From: Mitsuaria chitosanitabida ATCC BAA-476 = NBRC 102408
GTDB taxonomy: Bacteria; Pseudomonadota; Gammaproteobacteria; Burkholderiales; Burkholderiaceae_C
Length of the DNA: 64,000 nucleotides
Reading direction: 5' to 3'
NCBI RefSeq assembly: GCF_001598255.1
Contig: NZ_BCYP01000036.1
Location: forward strand, 1-64,000
This document shows, piece by piece, positions 1 through 8,213 of the stretch. Each line of letters begins with the position of its first letter. Position 1 is the stretch's first letter. A model generated the notes under the pieces. That model saw only the letters and a list, made by a program, of their open reading frames with translations, made no database searches and was not told where the DNA came from. Both the position numbers and the translations under genes were made by a program.

Positions 1-1
1 G

Positions 2-364
2 GTGGCGGCGGAGGTGCGGTCCCTGGCGCAGCGCAGCGCGGAGGCGGCCAAGGAGATCAAGCAGCTCATCACCGCGAGCGGCGAGAGCGTTGCCAGCGGC
101 GCGGCCCTGGTCGAGCGCGCGGGCGAGACCATGCACGAGATCTCGGACTCGATCTCCCGCGTGTCCCGGATCGTGGCGGAGATCAGCCATGCCACCGTCG
201 AGCAGAGCGGCGGCATCAACCAGATCGGGACCGCGATCTCGCAGCTGGACCAGATGACGCAGCAGAACGCCGCGCTGGTCGAGGAATCGGCGGCGGCGGC
301 GCAGAGCCTCCAGCATCAGGCCGACGCGCTGTCGGAATCGGTGGCGGTGTTCAAGCTCGCCTGA
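2..364 (+). CDS. Methyl-accepting chemotaxis protein, C-terminal part (5' end outside the window)
   Basis: This is the last 120 residues of a chemoreceptor whose start lies before base 1. The sequence opens in the highly conserved signalling hairpin tip and return helix: EVRSLAQRSAEAAKEIKQLI is the classic MCP signal-domain segment. It continues as a heptad-like coiled coil (INQIGTAISQLDQMTQQNAA) and ends in a short tail, VAVFKLA. Chemoreceptors form trimers of dimers in the inner membrane and control CheA through CheW. No ligand-binding domain is visible, so the stimulus cannot be named. The tail lacks a CheR/CheB-tethering pentapeptide. The gene converges on the diguanylate cyclase gene at 414, and a hairpin lies between the two stops. 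Confidence 0.93.
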   Translation: MAAEVRSLAQRSAEAAKEIKQLITASGESVASGAALVERAGETMHEISDSISRVSRIVAEISHATVEQSGGINQIGTAISQLDQMTQQNAALVEESAAAAQSLQHQADALSESVAVFKLA

Positions 365-382
365 GTCGTCGGACCGGGCGCG

Positions 383-408
383 GGACGGGGCGACCGGTCG
401 CGCCGTCC
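383..408. terminator. Near-perfect 26-bp palindrome between convergent genes
   Basis: The stretch from GGACGG to CCGTCC is self-complementary except for one mismatched pair, with the core GCGACCGGTCGC. It lies between the stop of the chemoreceptor gene (364) and the stop of the cyclase gene (414). It could serve both strands as a terminator or transcript-end hairpin. No T-run follows on either side, so intrinsic termination is not certain. Confidence 0.5.
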
Positions 409-413
409 TCGTG

Positions 414-2123
414 TCACCGGGCCGGAGTCGGCGGCGTGCCGTCCGTGCCCTGGTACTGGACGCGGTTTCGGCCGGAGTCCTTGGCGACGTAGAGGGCCTG
501 GTCGGCGATCGCGATCAGTTGCTGCGGACGCGCGGGAGGCGCGCCGGCGGCCAGGCCGATGCTGATGGTGACGCGCAGGCCGCGGGCGAGCTCGCCCCAC
601 AGGTGGCCGGCGACGACGGCGCGCAGCCGCTCGCAGATCTCCTGCGCCTTGGCGGGCGTGGCGCCGACGAAGACGAGCATGAACTCCTCGCCGCCCACGC
701 GCGCGATGAGATCGGCGCTGCGCAGCTGACGCTTCACCAGCTGCGCGACCTTCTGCAGCACCTGGTCGCCGATGCCGTGACCGAAGCCGTCGTTGACCTG
801 CTTGAAGTGGTCGATGTCCAGCATGCCCAGGGCGATCGCCTTGCCCTCCTGCCGCGCGCGCTCGAGCAGCAGCGGCAGCGCGAACTCCGCATGGCGCCGG
901 TTGTTCAGGCCGGTCAGCGCGTCCTCGTGGGCCATGCGGCCCAGCTCCGCCGCCTGCTGCCGCAGGCGCTGCTGCTCCTGCTCGGCCTGGTCGGCGCGCT
1001 CGCGCTCGCGGCGCGCGTCCTGCAAGGCGTGCTCGGCCCGGGCCTGCGCCTGCTCGAATTCCTGGCGGATCAGCATGGCCTCGGTCTGCAAGGCCATCGC
1101 GGCGCGCGCGGACTGGCGCTCCAGCGTGGACAGCAGCTCGTGCGCCTCCAGCGCCTTGGCCGGGTCGCCGCGCTGCTTGTAGCCCCGATGCATGGCCAGC
1201 GCGAGCTGCCGTCGCAGCCGCGCCGGCAACTGGTGCGGGGCGGGCTGGGCGACGAGCCCGCGCATGGCCTCCAGCGCCTCGAAGGCGTCGGTGGCGCCGG
1301 CCGTGTCGTCGCGCTTGAGCTGGAGCTGCGCGCGCTGCGCGCGCGCCTGCTGGACCATGCCGGCATAGCCGTGGCGCACCGCGAGCTGCTCGTATTCCTC
1401 GGTGATCGCCAGCGCCTCCTCGATCGCCCCGGTGCCCAGCTGGAACTCCACCAGGTTGGACAGCGAGACGACGATGAGGAAGGGGTTGCCTTCCTCGCGG
1501 ACCAGCTCGGCGGCGCGCAGCGCATAGGGCTCGGCCTGCGCCAGGGCGATGGCGGAGGCGGCGTGCTCGTCGTCGCGCAGCGCCTCGCCATGGGCCTGCA
1601 ACCAGAAGTGCGCGAGGTTGTTCAGGCAGCTCAGCATCAGCTCCCGGTCGGCGGCGACGTGGTGCTGGGCGATCTCCAGCGCCTGCAGCGTGTCGCGGCA
1701 GGCCTGGTCGATCTGGTCCGCGATGGCGTGCGCGACGGCCAGCCGGTTCAGCGCCCAGGCCTCGCGCACCGGATCGGCGGCGCGGCGCGCGGCGGCCACC
1801 GCCTGCCAGCCGGCCTGGATGGCGTCGCGGCCCATCTGGAACTGGGCGTAGACGTAGCAGAGCTCGGTCATCGCCTCGGCGATCCAGAGGTCCTGGTCGG
1901 GCCCGTCGATCGAATGGACGACGGCGACGGCCTCGCTGGCGCGGCGCAGCGCGGCCTGCAGGTCGCCCTGGCGGGGCAGGTTGTGGGCGATGTGGATCAG
2001 CGCCCGGGCGCGGTCGCGCACGGAGTTCGCCGCCACCAGCGCGAGCTCCATCGCGTCGGTGGCATCGCGGTAGGCGCCGCGTCGGCTGAGTTGAAGGGCG
2101 CGGGCGAGCTCGCGTTCGAACAA
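414..2123 (-). CDS. TPR-GGDEF diguanylate cyclase, TTG start
   Basis: The predicted product is a cytoplasmic diguanylate cyclase of 569 residues that makes c-di-GMP from GTP. Residues about 1-340 are helical repeats of TPR character, about 345-400 form a Gln/Arg/Glu-rich coiled coil, and about 400-560 form the GGDEF domain. The active-site motif is GGEEF (477-481), preceded by DALTGLNNRR and LDIDHFKQVND. An RSAD motif (468-471) lies five residues before GGEEF and matches the RxxD inhibitory site, so product inhibition is likely. No transmembrane segment is present. An ATG at 2273 would overlap the divergent DUF429 gene. The TTG at 2123 has an excellent Shine-Dalgarno sequence and removes a 50-residue Arg/Ala-rich extension, so it was chosen. 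The TPR array suggests control by a protein partner. Confidence 0.9.
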   Translation of the reverse strand: MFERELARALQLSRRGAYRDATDAMELALVAANSVRDRARALIHIAHNLPRQGDLQAALRRASEAVAVVHSIDGPDQDLWIAEAMTELCYVYAQFQMGRDAIQAGWQAVAAARRAADPVREAWALNRLAVAHAIADQIDQACRDTLQALEIAQHHVAADRELMLSCLNNLAHFWLQAHGEALRDDEHAASAIALAQAEPYALRAAELVREEGNPFLIVVSLSNLVEFQLGTGAIEEALAITEEYEQLAVRHGYAGMVQQARAQRAQLQLKRDDTAGATDAFEALEAMRGLVAQPAPHQLPARLRRQLALAMHRGYKQRGDPAKALEAHELLSTLERQSARAAMALQTEAMLIRQEFEQAQARAEHALQDARRERERADQAEQEQQRLRQQAAELGRMAHEDALTGLNNRRHAEFALPLLLERARQEGKAIALGMLDIDHFKQVNDGFGHGIGDQVLQKVAQLVKRQLRSADLIARVGGEEFMLVFVGATPAKAQEICERLRAVVAGHLWGELARGLRVTISIGLAAGAPPARPQQLIAIADQALYVAKDSGRNRVQYQGTDGTPPTPAR

Positions 2124-2129
2124 GCGGTT

Positions 2130-2138
2130 CTCCTCTCC
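2130..2138 (-). promoter_or_regulatory. Ribosome binding site that fixes a TTG start
   Basis: On the minus strand GGAGAGGAG lies six bases before the TTG at 2123. No comparable site precedes the in-frame ATG at 2273. This is the reason for choosing the TTG start of the cyclase gene. Confidence 0.75.
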
Positions 2139-2215
2139 AGACCCCCCAGCATTGGGCGATCCGCGCACCGCGTCAATGGCGGTCCGCCCCAGGGCGGGCC
2201 GATACAGTCGCGTCC

Positions 2216-3199
2216 ATGCCAAATGTCTCGAAAGCCCGGCGCGCCGCCGGGCTCCCCGCCGCGTCACCAGCAAGCTCCGCTCCCGTCGACGGGGCTCGTC
2301 CCGCGTCGCGGTCCCGGCGCGGGACCGCCTCGCCGGACGCGGGTCAGCCGGTCGCCGAGGCCGCGCCGGCCAGGGGCCTGTTGCCGTCCACCGGTCGCCA
2401 GCTGGTCGGCGTCGACTTCACCAGCGCGCCGACCCGCCGCAAGCCCATCCGCCTGGCCTTCGGTCAGCGGCAGGGCGCGGTGCTGAAGCTCGAGCGCCAG
2501 GAGGGCATCGAGTCGCTCGATGCCTTCGCCGAGTGGCTGCGCACGCCCGGCCCCTGGCTGGGCGGCTTCGACCTGCCGTTCGGGCTGCCGCGCGAGCTGA
2601 TCGAGACCCTGGGCTGGCCCACCGACTGGGCGCCGCTGATGGCGCACTACGCCGCGCTGTCGCGCGCCGAGATCCGCGACACCTTCGCCGCCTTCTGCGC
2701 AGCCCGGCCCGTGGGCGGCAAGTTCGCGCATCGCGCCTGCGACGGGCCGGCGGGCTCCTCGCCCAGCATGAAGTGGGTCAATCCGCCGGTGGCCTACATG
2801 CTGCATGCGGGCGTGCCGCGGCTGATCGCGGCCGGCGTGGACCTGCCGGGTCTGCACGCCGGTGACGCCAGCCGCGTCGCGCTGGAGGCCTATCCCGGCC
2901 TGCTCGCGCGGGAGCTGCTGGGCACCCGCAGCTACAAGAGCGACGACCGCGCCAAGCAGACGCCCGAACGGCTCATCGCCCGAAAGGATCTGGTCGAGGG
3001 GCTGGAGCAGGGCCGCACGCGGCTCGGGCTGCGGCTCAAGCTCAGCCACGCGCAGCGCGACGAGCTGGTCGACGACGCGAGCGGCGACAAGCTCGATGCG
3101 GTGCTCTGCCTGATGCAGGCGGCCTGGGCCGATCAACGCGCCGACTTCGGCCAGCCGGCCGGCATGGATCCGCTGGAAGGCTGGATCCTCTGCGCCTGA
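2216..3199 (+). CDS. DUF429 domain protein
   Basis: This 327-residue protein belongs to the DUF429 family, whose function is not established; the fold is thought to be RNase H-like. Recognisable segments are LVGVDFTSAP (about 63-72, a first acidic strand), GGFDLPFGLPRELIE (about 118-132), the Lys/Asp stretch RSYKSDDRAKQTPE, and the C-terminal GDKLDAVLCLMQAAW with an Asp that could complete an acidic site. The first ~60 residues are low-complexity Ala/Arg/Pro and may be untranslated or disordered, so the true start could be downstream of 2216. It is divergent from the cyclase gene with about 90 bases between the starts. Nothing nearby indicates a pathway. Confidence 0.75.
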   Translation: MPNVSKARRAAGLPAASPASSAPVDGARPASRSRRGTASPDAGQPVAEAAPARGLLPSTGRQLVGVDFTSAPTRRKPIRLAFGQRQGAVLKLERQEGIESLDAFAEWLRTPGPWLGGFDLPFGLPRELIETLGWPTDWAPLMAHYAALSRAEIRDTFAAFCAARPVGGKFAHRACDGPAGSSPSMKWVNPPVAYMLHAGVPRLIAAGVDLPGLHAGDASRVALEAYPGLLARELLGTRSYKSDDRAKQTPERLIARKDLVEGLEQGRTRLGLRLKLSHAQRDELVDDASGDKLDAVLCLMQAAWADQRADFGQPAGMDPLEGWILCA

Positions 3200-3337
3200 A
3201 GGCCAGCGACTCGGGCGCCGATCGCTGATCGCGCGGCGCGGTGGCCGGCGGCGCGCAGGGACATGCGCGGCCGCCTACGATCGGCGGCGATGTCCCGGCC
3301 GACGGACCGGGGTCCCTGATCTCAACGAGGAGACGTG

Positions 3338-4273
3338 ATGTCCGGATCTCAACGAGCCACGGGCACGCCGCTGACGGTCGCCGTGATGGGCGCGGGCGCG
3401 GTGGGCTGCTTCTTCGGCGGCATGCTGGCGCGCGCGGGCCACGACGTGGTCCTGATCGGCCGCCCGGCCCATGTGGACGCGATCCGCGCGCACGGCCTGC
3501 GCATGGACACCCGCATGTTCGACGAGCAGGTCCGCCTGCGCGCCGACACCGAGGCCTCAGCCGCCCAGGGCGCCGACGTGGTGCTGTTCTGCGTGAAGTC
3601 GACCGACACGGTCGCCGCGGCGCGGGAGCTGGAACCCTTCCTCGGGCCCGACACCTTGCTGCTGTCCCTGCAGAACGGGGTCGACAACGCCGAGCGCCTG
3701 CGCGAGGTGCTGAGGCAGCCGGTGTCGGCGGCGGTCGTCTACGTGGCCACCGAGATGGCCGGGCCCGGCCACGTGAAGCACCACGGGCGCGGTGAGCTGG
3801 TCATCGAGCCCGCGCCCGGCGCCGAGCGCGTCGCGCAGGCCTTCGTGGCGTCGGGCGTGGCGGTGGAGATCTCGGACAACGTGCGTGGCGCGCTGTGGTC
3901 CAAGCTGCTGATCAACTGCGCCTACAACGCGCTGTCGGCGCTCAGCGACCAGCCCTATGGCGAGCTGGTGAAGGGCGAGGGCGTCTGGACGGTGATGGAT
4001 CAGTTGCTCGACGAGGGCCATGCGGTGGCCGAGGCCGACGGGGTGCGGCTGGTCGGCGATGTCCGCGAGGCGGTGCGCAAGATCGCGGTGACCATGCCGG
4101 GGCAGTTCTCGTCGACGGCGCAGGACCTGCGCCGCGGCAAGCCCACCGAGATCGACCACCTCAACGGCTTCCTGGTCCGCCGCGGCGAGGCGCTGGGCAT
4201 TCCCGTGCCCGCCAACCGCGTGCTGCACACGCTGGTGAGGCTGGCGGAACTCGGCAACGAAGAAGCCGCCTGA
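3338..4273 (+). CDS. panE: 2-dehydropantoate 2-reductase family oxidoreductase
   Basis: The protein has 311 residues, the usual length for the ApbA/PanE family, which reduces ketopantoate to pantoate with NADPH in coenzyme A synthesis. The N-terminal Rossmann fold is clear: VAVMGAGAVGCFFGGMLARA is a GxGxxG motif followed by the second-strand region. NGVDNAERL and the helical C-terminal domain with WSKLLINCAYNALSAL and STAQDLRRGKPTEIDHLNG carry the conserved Lys, Asn and substrate-loop residues of the family. An ATG at 3338 with GAGGAG seven bases upstream is preferred over the overlapping GTG at 3335. Many genomes carry several paralogues, so a role in pantothenate synthesis is likely but not certain. 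No operon partner is present. Confidence 0.88.
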   Translation: MSGSQRATGTPLTVAVMGAGAVGCFFGGMLARAGHDVVLIGRPAHVDAIRAHGLRMDTRMFDEQVRLRADTEASAAQGADVVLFCVKSTDTVAAARELEPFLGPDTLLLSLQNGVDNAERLREVLRQPVSAAVVYVATEMAGPGHVKHHGRGELVIEPAPGAERVAQAFVASGVAVEISDNVRGALWSKLLINCAYNALSALSDQPYGELVKGEGVWTVMDQLLDEGHAVAEADGVRLVGDVREAVRKIAVTMPGQFSSTAQDLRRGKPTEIDHLNGFLVRRGEALGIPVPANRVLHTLVRLAELGNEEAA

Positions 4274-4284
4274 GCGGCGGCTTC
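4262..4284 (+). terminator. Stem-loop overlapping the panE stop codon
   Basis: GAAGCCGCC and GGCGGCTTC form a perfect nine-base-pair stem with the loop TGAGC, which contains the stop codon of the reductase gene. There is no T-run after it. It could end or protect the transcript before the convergent gene at 4399. Confidence 0.5.
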
Positions 4285-4398
4285 GAGGGGAGGCGCGGTC
4301 GGCGCCTGCGGACCGGCGCCTCGTGAGGGGCGCTTCCGGCACGGCGACGCGGTGACGCCCGGGACGATCGGGCGGGTCGTCGGTCGCCGCGTTCGCGA

Positions 4399-4938
4399 TC
4401 AGTAGGTGATCGTGACGGTGACCGTGTCGCTGTAGTTGCCCGGGACGATGCCGGCCAGCGAGGGCAGGCGGCCGTAGACGGTCAGGACCTGCTGGCTGCC
4501 GGTGCCCGTGCCGGTGTAGACGCCGGCGCCGTTGCCGTCGCCCCAGACCTGCGTGCGGCCGGAGTCCAGGTAGAGCTGGTACGGCAGGTTGTTGTTGCCG
4601 CTCTTCATCGTGCGCGAGCCGAAGGCCGACGCGTTGCCCGCGTTGGTGCCGGCGCTCAGCGCGACGCTGTAGGGCGTGGTCTTGGTGCAGGTGACGTTGA
4701 GCGAGGTCGAGGCGTCGACCGGGCCGGGGGTCTGCAGCGGATCGATGGCGCCGCCGAAGGTCAGCGTGGAGCCGGTGACGTTGCACGCCACCAGGATGGT
4801 GGCGCCGACCTGGAAGGTCGCGGAGGCGCTCGTCGGGGTGGCGGCCTGGACCGACAGCGGCGAGATCACGGAGGCGGAGAGGACGGTGGCGAGCGCGACG
4901 GCGCGCCGCAGGACTGCGGTGGAGGAACGGAACGACAT
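4399..4938 (-). CDS. Spore coat U (SCPU) domain secreted protein
   Basis: This is a 179-residue exported protein. A signal peptide covers about residues 1-32 and ends near VQAATP. The mature part matches the spore coat protein U/Csu fimbrial subunit family: FQVGATILVACNVTGSTLTFGG near the N terminus, LNVTCTKTTPYSVALSAGTN in the middle with a second Cys that can pair with the first, and the C-terminal YGRLPSLAGIVPGNYSDTVTV typical of these immunoglobulin-like pilin subunits. In Csu-type systems such subunits need a chaperone and usher, and none is encoded here, so it may act with a system elsewhere or alone. The ATG at 4938 was chosen because the signal peptide begins right after it; the earlier in-frame start gives an unlikely polar leader. 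Confidence 0.82.
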   Translation of the reverse strand: MSFRSSTAVLRRAVALATVLSASVISPLSVQAATPTSASATFQVGATILVACNVTGSTLTFGGAIDPLQTPGPVDASTSLNVTCTKTTPYSVALSAGTNAGNASAFGSRTMKSGNNNLPYQLYLDSGRTQVWGDGNGAGVYTGTGTGSQQVLTVYGRLPSLAGIVPGNYSDTVTVTITY

Positions 4939-5091
4939 GTTGGATTTCGAGCGTTTCACATCGCAGGTGGCTGGCGGGCGTCTGGCGACCTCGGCGCGAT
5001 GCGCTCCGGAGTCGGCCTCTGTGCCTGTCCCTGGTATCAATTGGACACGATTTTGCCGTTTTACCCCTGTGCGCTAGTTCACGGAGAGATG

Positions 5092-5123
5092 CCCCACTTT
5101 TTGGGGGGACTCCCTAAGTGGGG
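5092..5123. repeat. Inverted repeat CCCCACTT / AAGTGGGG
   Basis: CCCCACTT (5092-5099) and AAGTGGGG (5116-5123) are exact inverted copies separated by 16 bases that include a run of six G. The site lies about 155-185 bases upstream of the SCPU start. It could be an operator or an RNA hairpin. Confidence 0.6.
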
Positions 5124-5218
5124 AATCCTCCTCCCGATCCGCGTTGGTAGCGCAATCACCTTGTCGGGAAGCTGACCGCTGTCACGGGGGCGACAGACCG
5201 CGCGCCGAAGACCCTGTC

Positions 5219-5232
5219 ACCGACCGGTCGGT
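5219..5232. repeat. 14-bp perfect palindrome ACCGACCGGTCGGT
   Basis: The sequence reads the same on both strands. It lies about 40 bases beyond the stop of the arginase gene, in the 3' direction of that gene. It may be part of a transcript-end structure or a protein-binding site; there is no T-run. Confidence 0.5.
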
Positions 5233-5270
5233 CGATCGCGGCGCCCCGCCCGGGAGCGCCGCGAGCAGCC

Positions 5271-6191
5271 TCACTTGCGCATCAGCGTGGACTTGCCGAA
5301 CAGCGATTCGATCAGGTCGACGGCCACCAGCGCCGTCTTGTTGCGCAGGTCCAGCGCGGGGTTGAGTTCCATCACGTCCAGCGAGCCCAGCCGGCCGGTG
5401 TCCGCGATCATCTCCATGCACAGCTGCGCCTCGCGGTAGGTCGGGCCGCCCGGGATGGTCGTGCCCACGCCCGGGGCGATCTCGGGATCCAGGAAGTCGA
5501 CGTCGAAGCTCACATGCAGGTGGGTGTTGGCGTCCAGCGTGGCCAGCGCCAGTTCCATGGTGTGGCGCATGCCCATCTCGTCGATGTAGCGCATGTCGAA
5601 GACCTCCAGGCCCACCTCGTGGACGAAGCGCTTCTCGCCCTCGTCGACGCTGCGGATGCCGATCTGGCGGATCCATTTGGGATCGATGGCGGGGACATGG
5701 CCGCCGATCTCGATCAGCTGCTTCGGGCCGTGGCCGCACAGGCAGGCGACTGGCATGCCGTGGATGTTGCCGCTGGGCGTGAGCTGGCTGGTGTTGAAGT
5801 CGGCGTGCGCATCCAGCCAGAGGATGCGCAGCTTCTTGCCGGTCTCGCGGCAGTGGCGCGCGACGGCGGAGATGGAGCCCAGGCCCAGGCAGTGGTCGCC
5901 GCCCAGCAGGATGGGCATGCGGCCGCCCGCCAGTTCCGCATGGACCGCCTCGTGCACGGCGACGTTCCAGGCGGTGACCTCCTCGAGGTGGCGATAGCCC
6001 GCCACCGGCGGCCGCCAGGGGTTGGACGGGCCGGCCAGGTTGCCGCGGTCCAGCACCTCCACGCCGTGCGCGCGCAGCGCCTCGCTGAGGCCGGCCACCC
6101 GCAGGGCCTCCGGGCCCATGCTGGCGCCCCGGGCGCCGGCGCCCACGTCGGTGGGGGCGCCGATCAGGCTGACATGTCGTGCTGTGGTCAT
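5271..6191 (-). CDS. rocF: Arginase family enzyme
   Basis: The protein has 306 residues, normal for bacterial arginases, which hydrolyse L-arginine to L-ornithine and urea with a binuclear manganese site. The metal-ligand motifs are all present: GGDHCLGLGS (first His), WLDAHADFNT (Asp-x-His-x-Asp) and SFDVDFLDP (Asp-x-Asp). The N terminus VSLIGAPTDVGAGARGASMGPEAL and the guanidinium-loop segment NTSQLTPSGNIHGMPVACL are typical of arginase rather than agmatinase. The encoded product would supply urea for the urease system at 56.5-61.6 kb, although no operon link exists. The gene stands alone on the minus strand. Other ureohydrolases cannot be fully excluded. Confidence 0.9.
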   Translation of the reverse strand: MTTARHVSLIGAPTDVGAGARGASMGPEALRVAGLSEALRAHGVEVLDRGNLAGPSNPWRPPVAGYRHLEEVTAWNVAVHEAVHAELAGGRMPILLGGDHCLGLGSISAVARHCRETGKKLRILWLDAHADFNTSQLTPSGNIHGMPVACLCGHGPKQLIEIGGHVPAIDPKWIRQIGIRSVDEGEKRFVHEVGLEVFDMRYIDEMGMRHTMELALATLDANTHLHVSFDVDFLDPEIAPGVGTTIPGGPTYREAQLCMEMIADTGRLGSLDVMELNPALDLRNKTALVAVDLIESLFGKSTLMRK

Positions 6192-6246
6192 CGCGAACCT
6201 CTTCTGGGTCTGGACCCGGCTCGTGACCGGGTCGGTGGTGGCGGGA

Positions 6247-7161
6247 TCAGGGGGTGCCGTTGCCGCTGCCGTTGCCCGCGGGCACCGCGGAGCCGATGTC
6301 GTATTCCTTCATCAGCAGCGCCCAGGCTTCGTCGGCGGTCTCGACGTAATGGAAGAGCTGCTCGTCGCCCGGGCTGATCATCCCGGTGTCCAGCAGCAGG
6401 TCGAAGTCGATCAGCCGCGACCAGAAGTCGCGTCCGAACAGCAGGATGGGGCGGCGCCGGCACTTGCCGGTCTGGATCAGCGTCAACGTCTCGAAGAGCT
6501 CGTCCAGCGTGCCGTAGCCGCCCGGGAAGGCCGCCAGCGCCACCGACCGGATCAGGAAGTGCATCTTGCGCAGCCCGAAGTAGTGGAAGCGGAAGCACAG
6601 CTCCGGGGTGATGTACGGGTTGGGGCGCTGCTCGTGCGGCAGCACGATGTTCAGGCCGATGCTGCGGCCGCCCGCGTCATGCGCGCCGCGGTTGCCGGCC
6701 TCCATGATCCCGGGGCCGCCGCCGGTGACGACGTACAGCGGATGCGCGTGGTCCTTGGTGTGCTCGGTGATCAGCCGTGCGAAGCGACGCGCCTCCTCGT
6801 AGTAGCCGCTCATCAGCAGGCGGCGCTCGGCGCGCAGCAGGGCCTCGCTGTCGTTGGCGGCGCGGGCCGCGTCGACCGCCGCCTGGGCCGCCTCGCGGTC
6901 GGCGATGCGGGCGCTGCCGAAGATCACCACCGTCGACTGGATGTTCAGCTCCTGCTGCACCAGTTCGGGTTTGAGCAGCTCCAGCTGCATCCGCACCGGA
7001 CGCAGCTCCGGCCGGACCAGGAAGTCCGTGTCGGTGAAGGCCAGGCGGTAGGCGCTGGGCGGATTGGCGTCGAAGTCCGCTTCGAAGGAGGCGGCTTGCT
7101 GGGCGGCCTCTTCCTGGGCGGAAGGGAAATTGCGGGCGGTGAGTTTGTCGCTTCTGATCAT
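6247..7161 (-). CDS. LOG family protein (nucleotide 5'-monophosphate nucleosidase-like)
   Basis: This 304-residue protein belongs to the LOG/TIGR00730 Rossmann-fold family. Members remove the base from nucleoside 5'-monophosphates, including cytokinin ribotides. The two signature motifs are GGGPGIMEAGNRGAHDAGG and AFPGGYGTLDELFETLTLIQ, the latter carrying the PGGxGTxxE active-site motif. An N-terminal extension of about 110 residues with an acidic/alanine-rich helix precedes the core, placing it with the larger bacterial members rather than the 190-residue LOG type. The physiological substrate cannot be read from sequence. It is about 55 bases upstream of the arginase gene on the same strand and may share its transcript. 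Confidence 0.87.
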   Translation of the reverse strand: MIRSDKLTARNFPSAQEEAAQQAASFEADFDANPPSAYRLAFTDTDFLVRPELRPVRMQLELLKPELVQQELNIQSTVVIFGSARIADREAAQAAVDAARAANDSEALLRAERRLLMSGYYEEARRFARLITEHTKDHAHPLYVVTGGGPGIMEAGNRGAHDAGGRSIGLNIVLPHEQRPNPYITPELCFRFHYFGLRKMHFLIRSVALAAFPGGYGTLDELFETLTLIQTGKCRRRPILLFGRDFWSRLIDFDLLLDTGMISPGDEQLFHYVETADEAWALLMKEYDIGSAVPAGNGSGNGTP

Positions 7162-7284
7162 GATTCGATGGCCCGGGAGCTTACGGGCGTTGCGGCTTAA
7201 TTTCCTTGCATCCGGGACGAGGGGTCACTGGCGCGGGCGTCGGTTTGTTGCGTGGGGAAGCGCGACGGGGCGTGAGCGCGAGGC

Positions 7285-8049
7285 TCAGGCGCGCTCTCGG
7301 GCGGCGTCGCCGCAGCAGGGGCAGCGCGGATCGCGCGCCACGCCCAGATCGGTCCAGCTCATGCGGCGCGCATCGAGCATCAGCAGCCGGCCGGGCAGGG
7401 CGCTGCCCATGCCGGTCAGCAGCTTGAGCGCCTCGGCGGCCTGCATGCTGCCGATGATCCCGACCAGGGGCGCGAACACGCCCATCACGGCGCAGCGCTG
7501 TTCCTCGGGCGCCTGGTCCGGCGGGAACAGGCAGGCGTAGCAGGGGCGCGTGCCGTCGCGGCTGTCGTAGACCGAGAGCTGCGCGTCGAAGCCCAGCGCC
7601 GCGCCCGACACCAGCGGCTTGCCGTGGCGCACGCAGGCGGCGTTGACGAGGTGGCGGGTCTGGAAGTTGTCGGTGCAGTCGAGCACCACGTCGGCCGTGG
7701 GGACCAGCTCGTCGAGCAGGGCCGCGTCCGCGCGCGCGATGAGCGGCCGCACCCTCGGTTCCGGATTGATCGCCGCGATGCCGGCCGCGGCCGACGCGGC
7801 CTTGGGCTGGTCGACGCGATCCAGGCTGTGCGCGATCTGGCGCTGCAGGTTGGTGAGGTCCACGCGGTCGTGATCGACCAGCGTGATGCGGCCGACGCCG
7901 GCGGTCCCGAGGAACAGCGCCACGGGCGATCCCAGCCCGCCCGCGCCGATCACCAGCGCATGCGACGCCAGCAGCCGTTCTTGTCCCTCGACGCCGATGT
8001 CGTCCAGCAGGATGTGGCGCGAGTAGCGCAGCAGTTGCTCGTCATCCAT
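7285..8049 (-). CDS. moeB: MoeB/ThiF/HesA-family adenylyltransferase
   Basis: This 254-residue E1-like enzyme activates the C terminus of a small ubiquitin-fold sulfur carrier (MoaD or ThiS) by adenylation. The nucleotide-binding motif GAGGLGSPVALFLGTAGVG is followed by LVDHDRVDLTNLQRQIAH, the conserved Asp/Arg/Gln segment of the ATP site. Two CxxC pairs, CYAC in the middle and CPCC near the C terminus, match the structural zinc site of MoeB. The sequence cannot separate MoeB from ThiF by itself, so the symbol is provisional. It follows the ctpA gene in the same direction, a neighbourhood common in Burkholderiales, but a strong terminator lies between them, so it probably has its own promoter. 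Confidence 0.82.
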   Translation of the reverse strand: MDDEQLLRYSRHILLDDIGVEGQERLLASHALVIGAGGLGSPVALFLGTAGVGRITLVDHDRVDLTNLQRQIAHSLDRVDQPKAASAAAGIAAINPEPRVRPLIARADAALLDELVPTADVVLDCTDNFQTRHLVNAACVRHGKPLVSGAALGFDAQLSVYDSRDGTRPCYACLFPPDQAPEEQRCAVMGVFAPLVGIIGSMQAAEALKLLTGMGSALPGRLLMLDARRMSWTDLGVARDPRCPCCGDAARERA

Positions 8050-8136
8050 AGGAGGGCAAGCATAGCGGCCCGGCGGGTCGCGCGCCGCATCCGCGTGCGA
8101 TCGGCGCGGCGGGGCGAGGGCGGTCGCGCGCCCATG

Positions 8137-8169
8137 AAAAAAGCCCCGAGGACGAGGTCCAGGGGGCTT
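8137..8169 (-). terminator. Rho-independent terminator of ctpA
   Basis: Read on the minus strand, AAGCCCC and GGGGCTT form a seven-base-pair stem with a 15-base loop, and the right arm runs into TTTTTT. It lies 45 bases beyond the ctpA stop (8214) and before the moeB-like gene. Confidence 0.85.
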
Positions 8170-8213
8170 GATGCGAGCGCGAGGCTCGCGCGTCGCTCAG
8201 GCGATCGTGACGA

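Larger units (their letters stand above)
4939..5270. other. Intergenic region between arginase and SCPU genes
   Basis: This 332-base stretch contains no credible coding sequence. It is visibly richer in A/T than the flanking genes around 5035-5100, as expected for a promoter region of the minus-strand SCPU gene. It also holds two inverted repeats, described separately. Confidence 0.6.

Noticed and set aside
411-2486. A 691-codon plus-strand frame opposite the GGDEF cyclase
   Set aside because: It is a shadow frame with biased composition; the minus strand carries TPR repeats, GGEEF and a good ribosome site.
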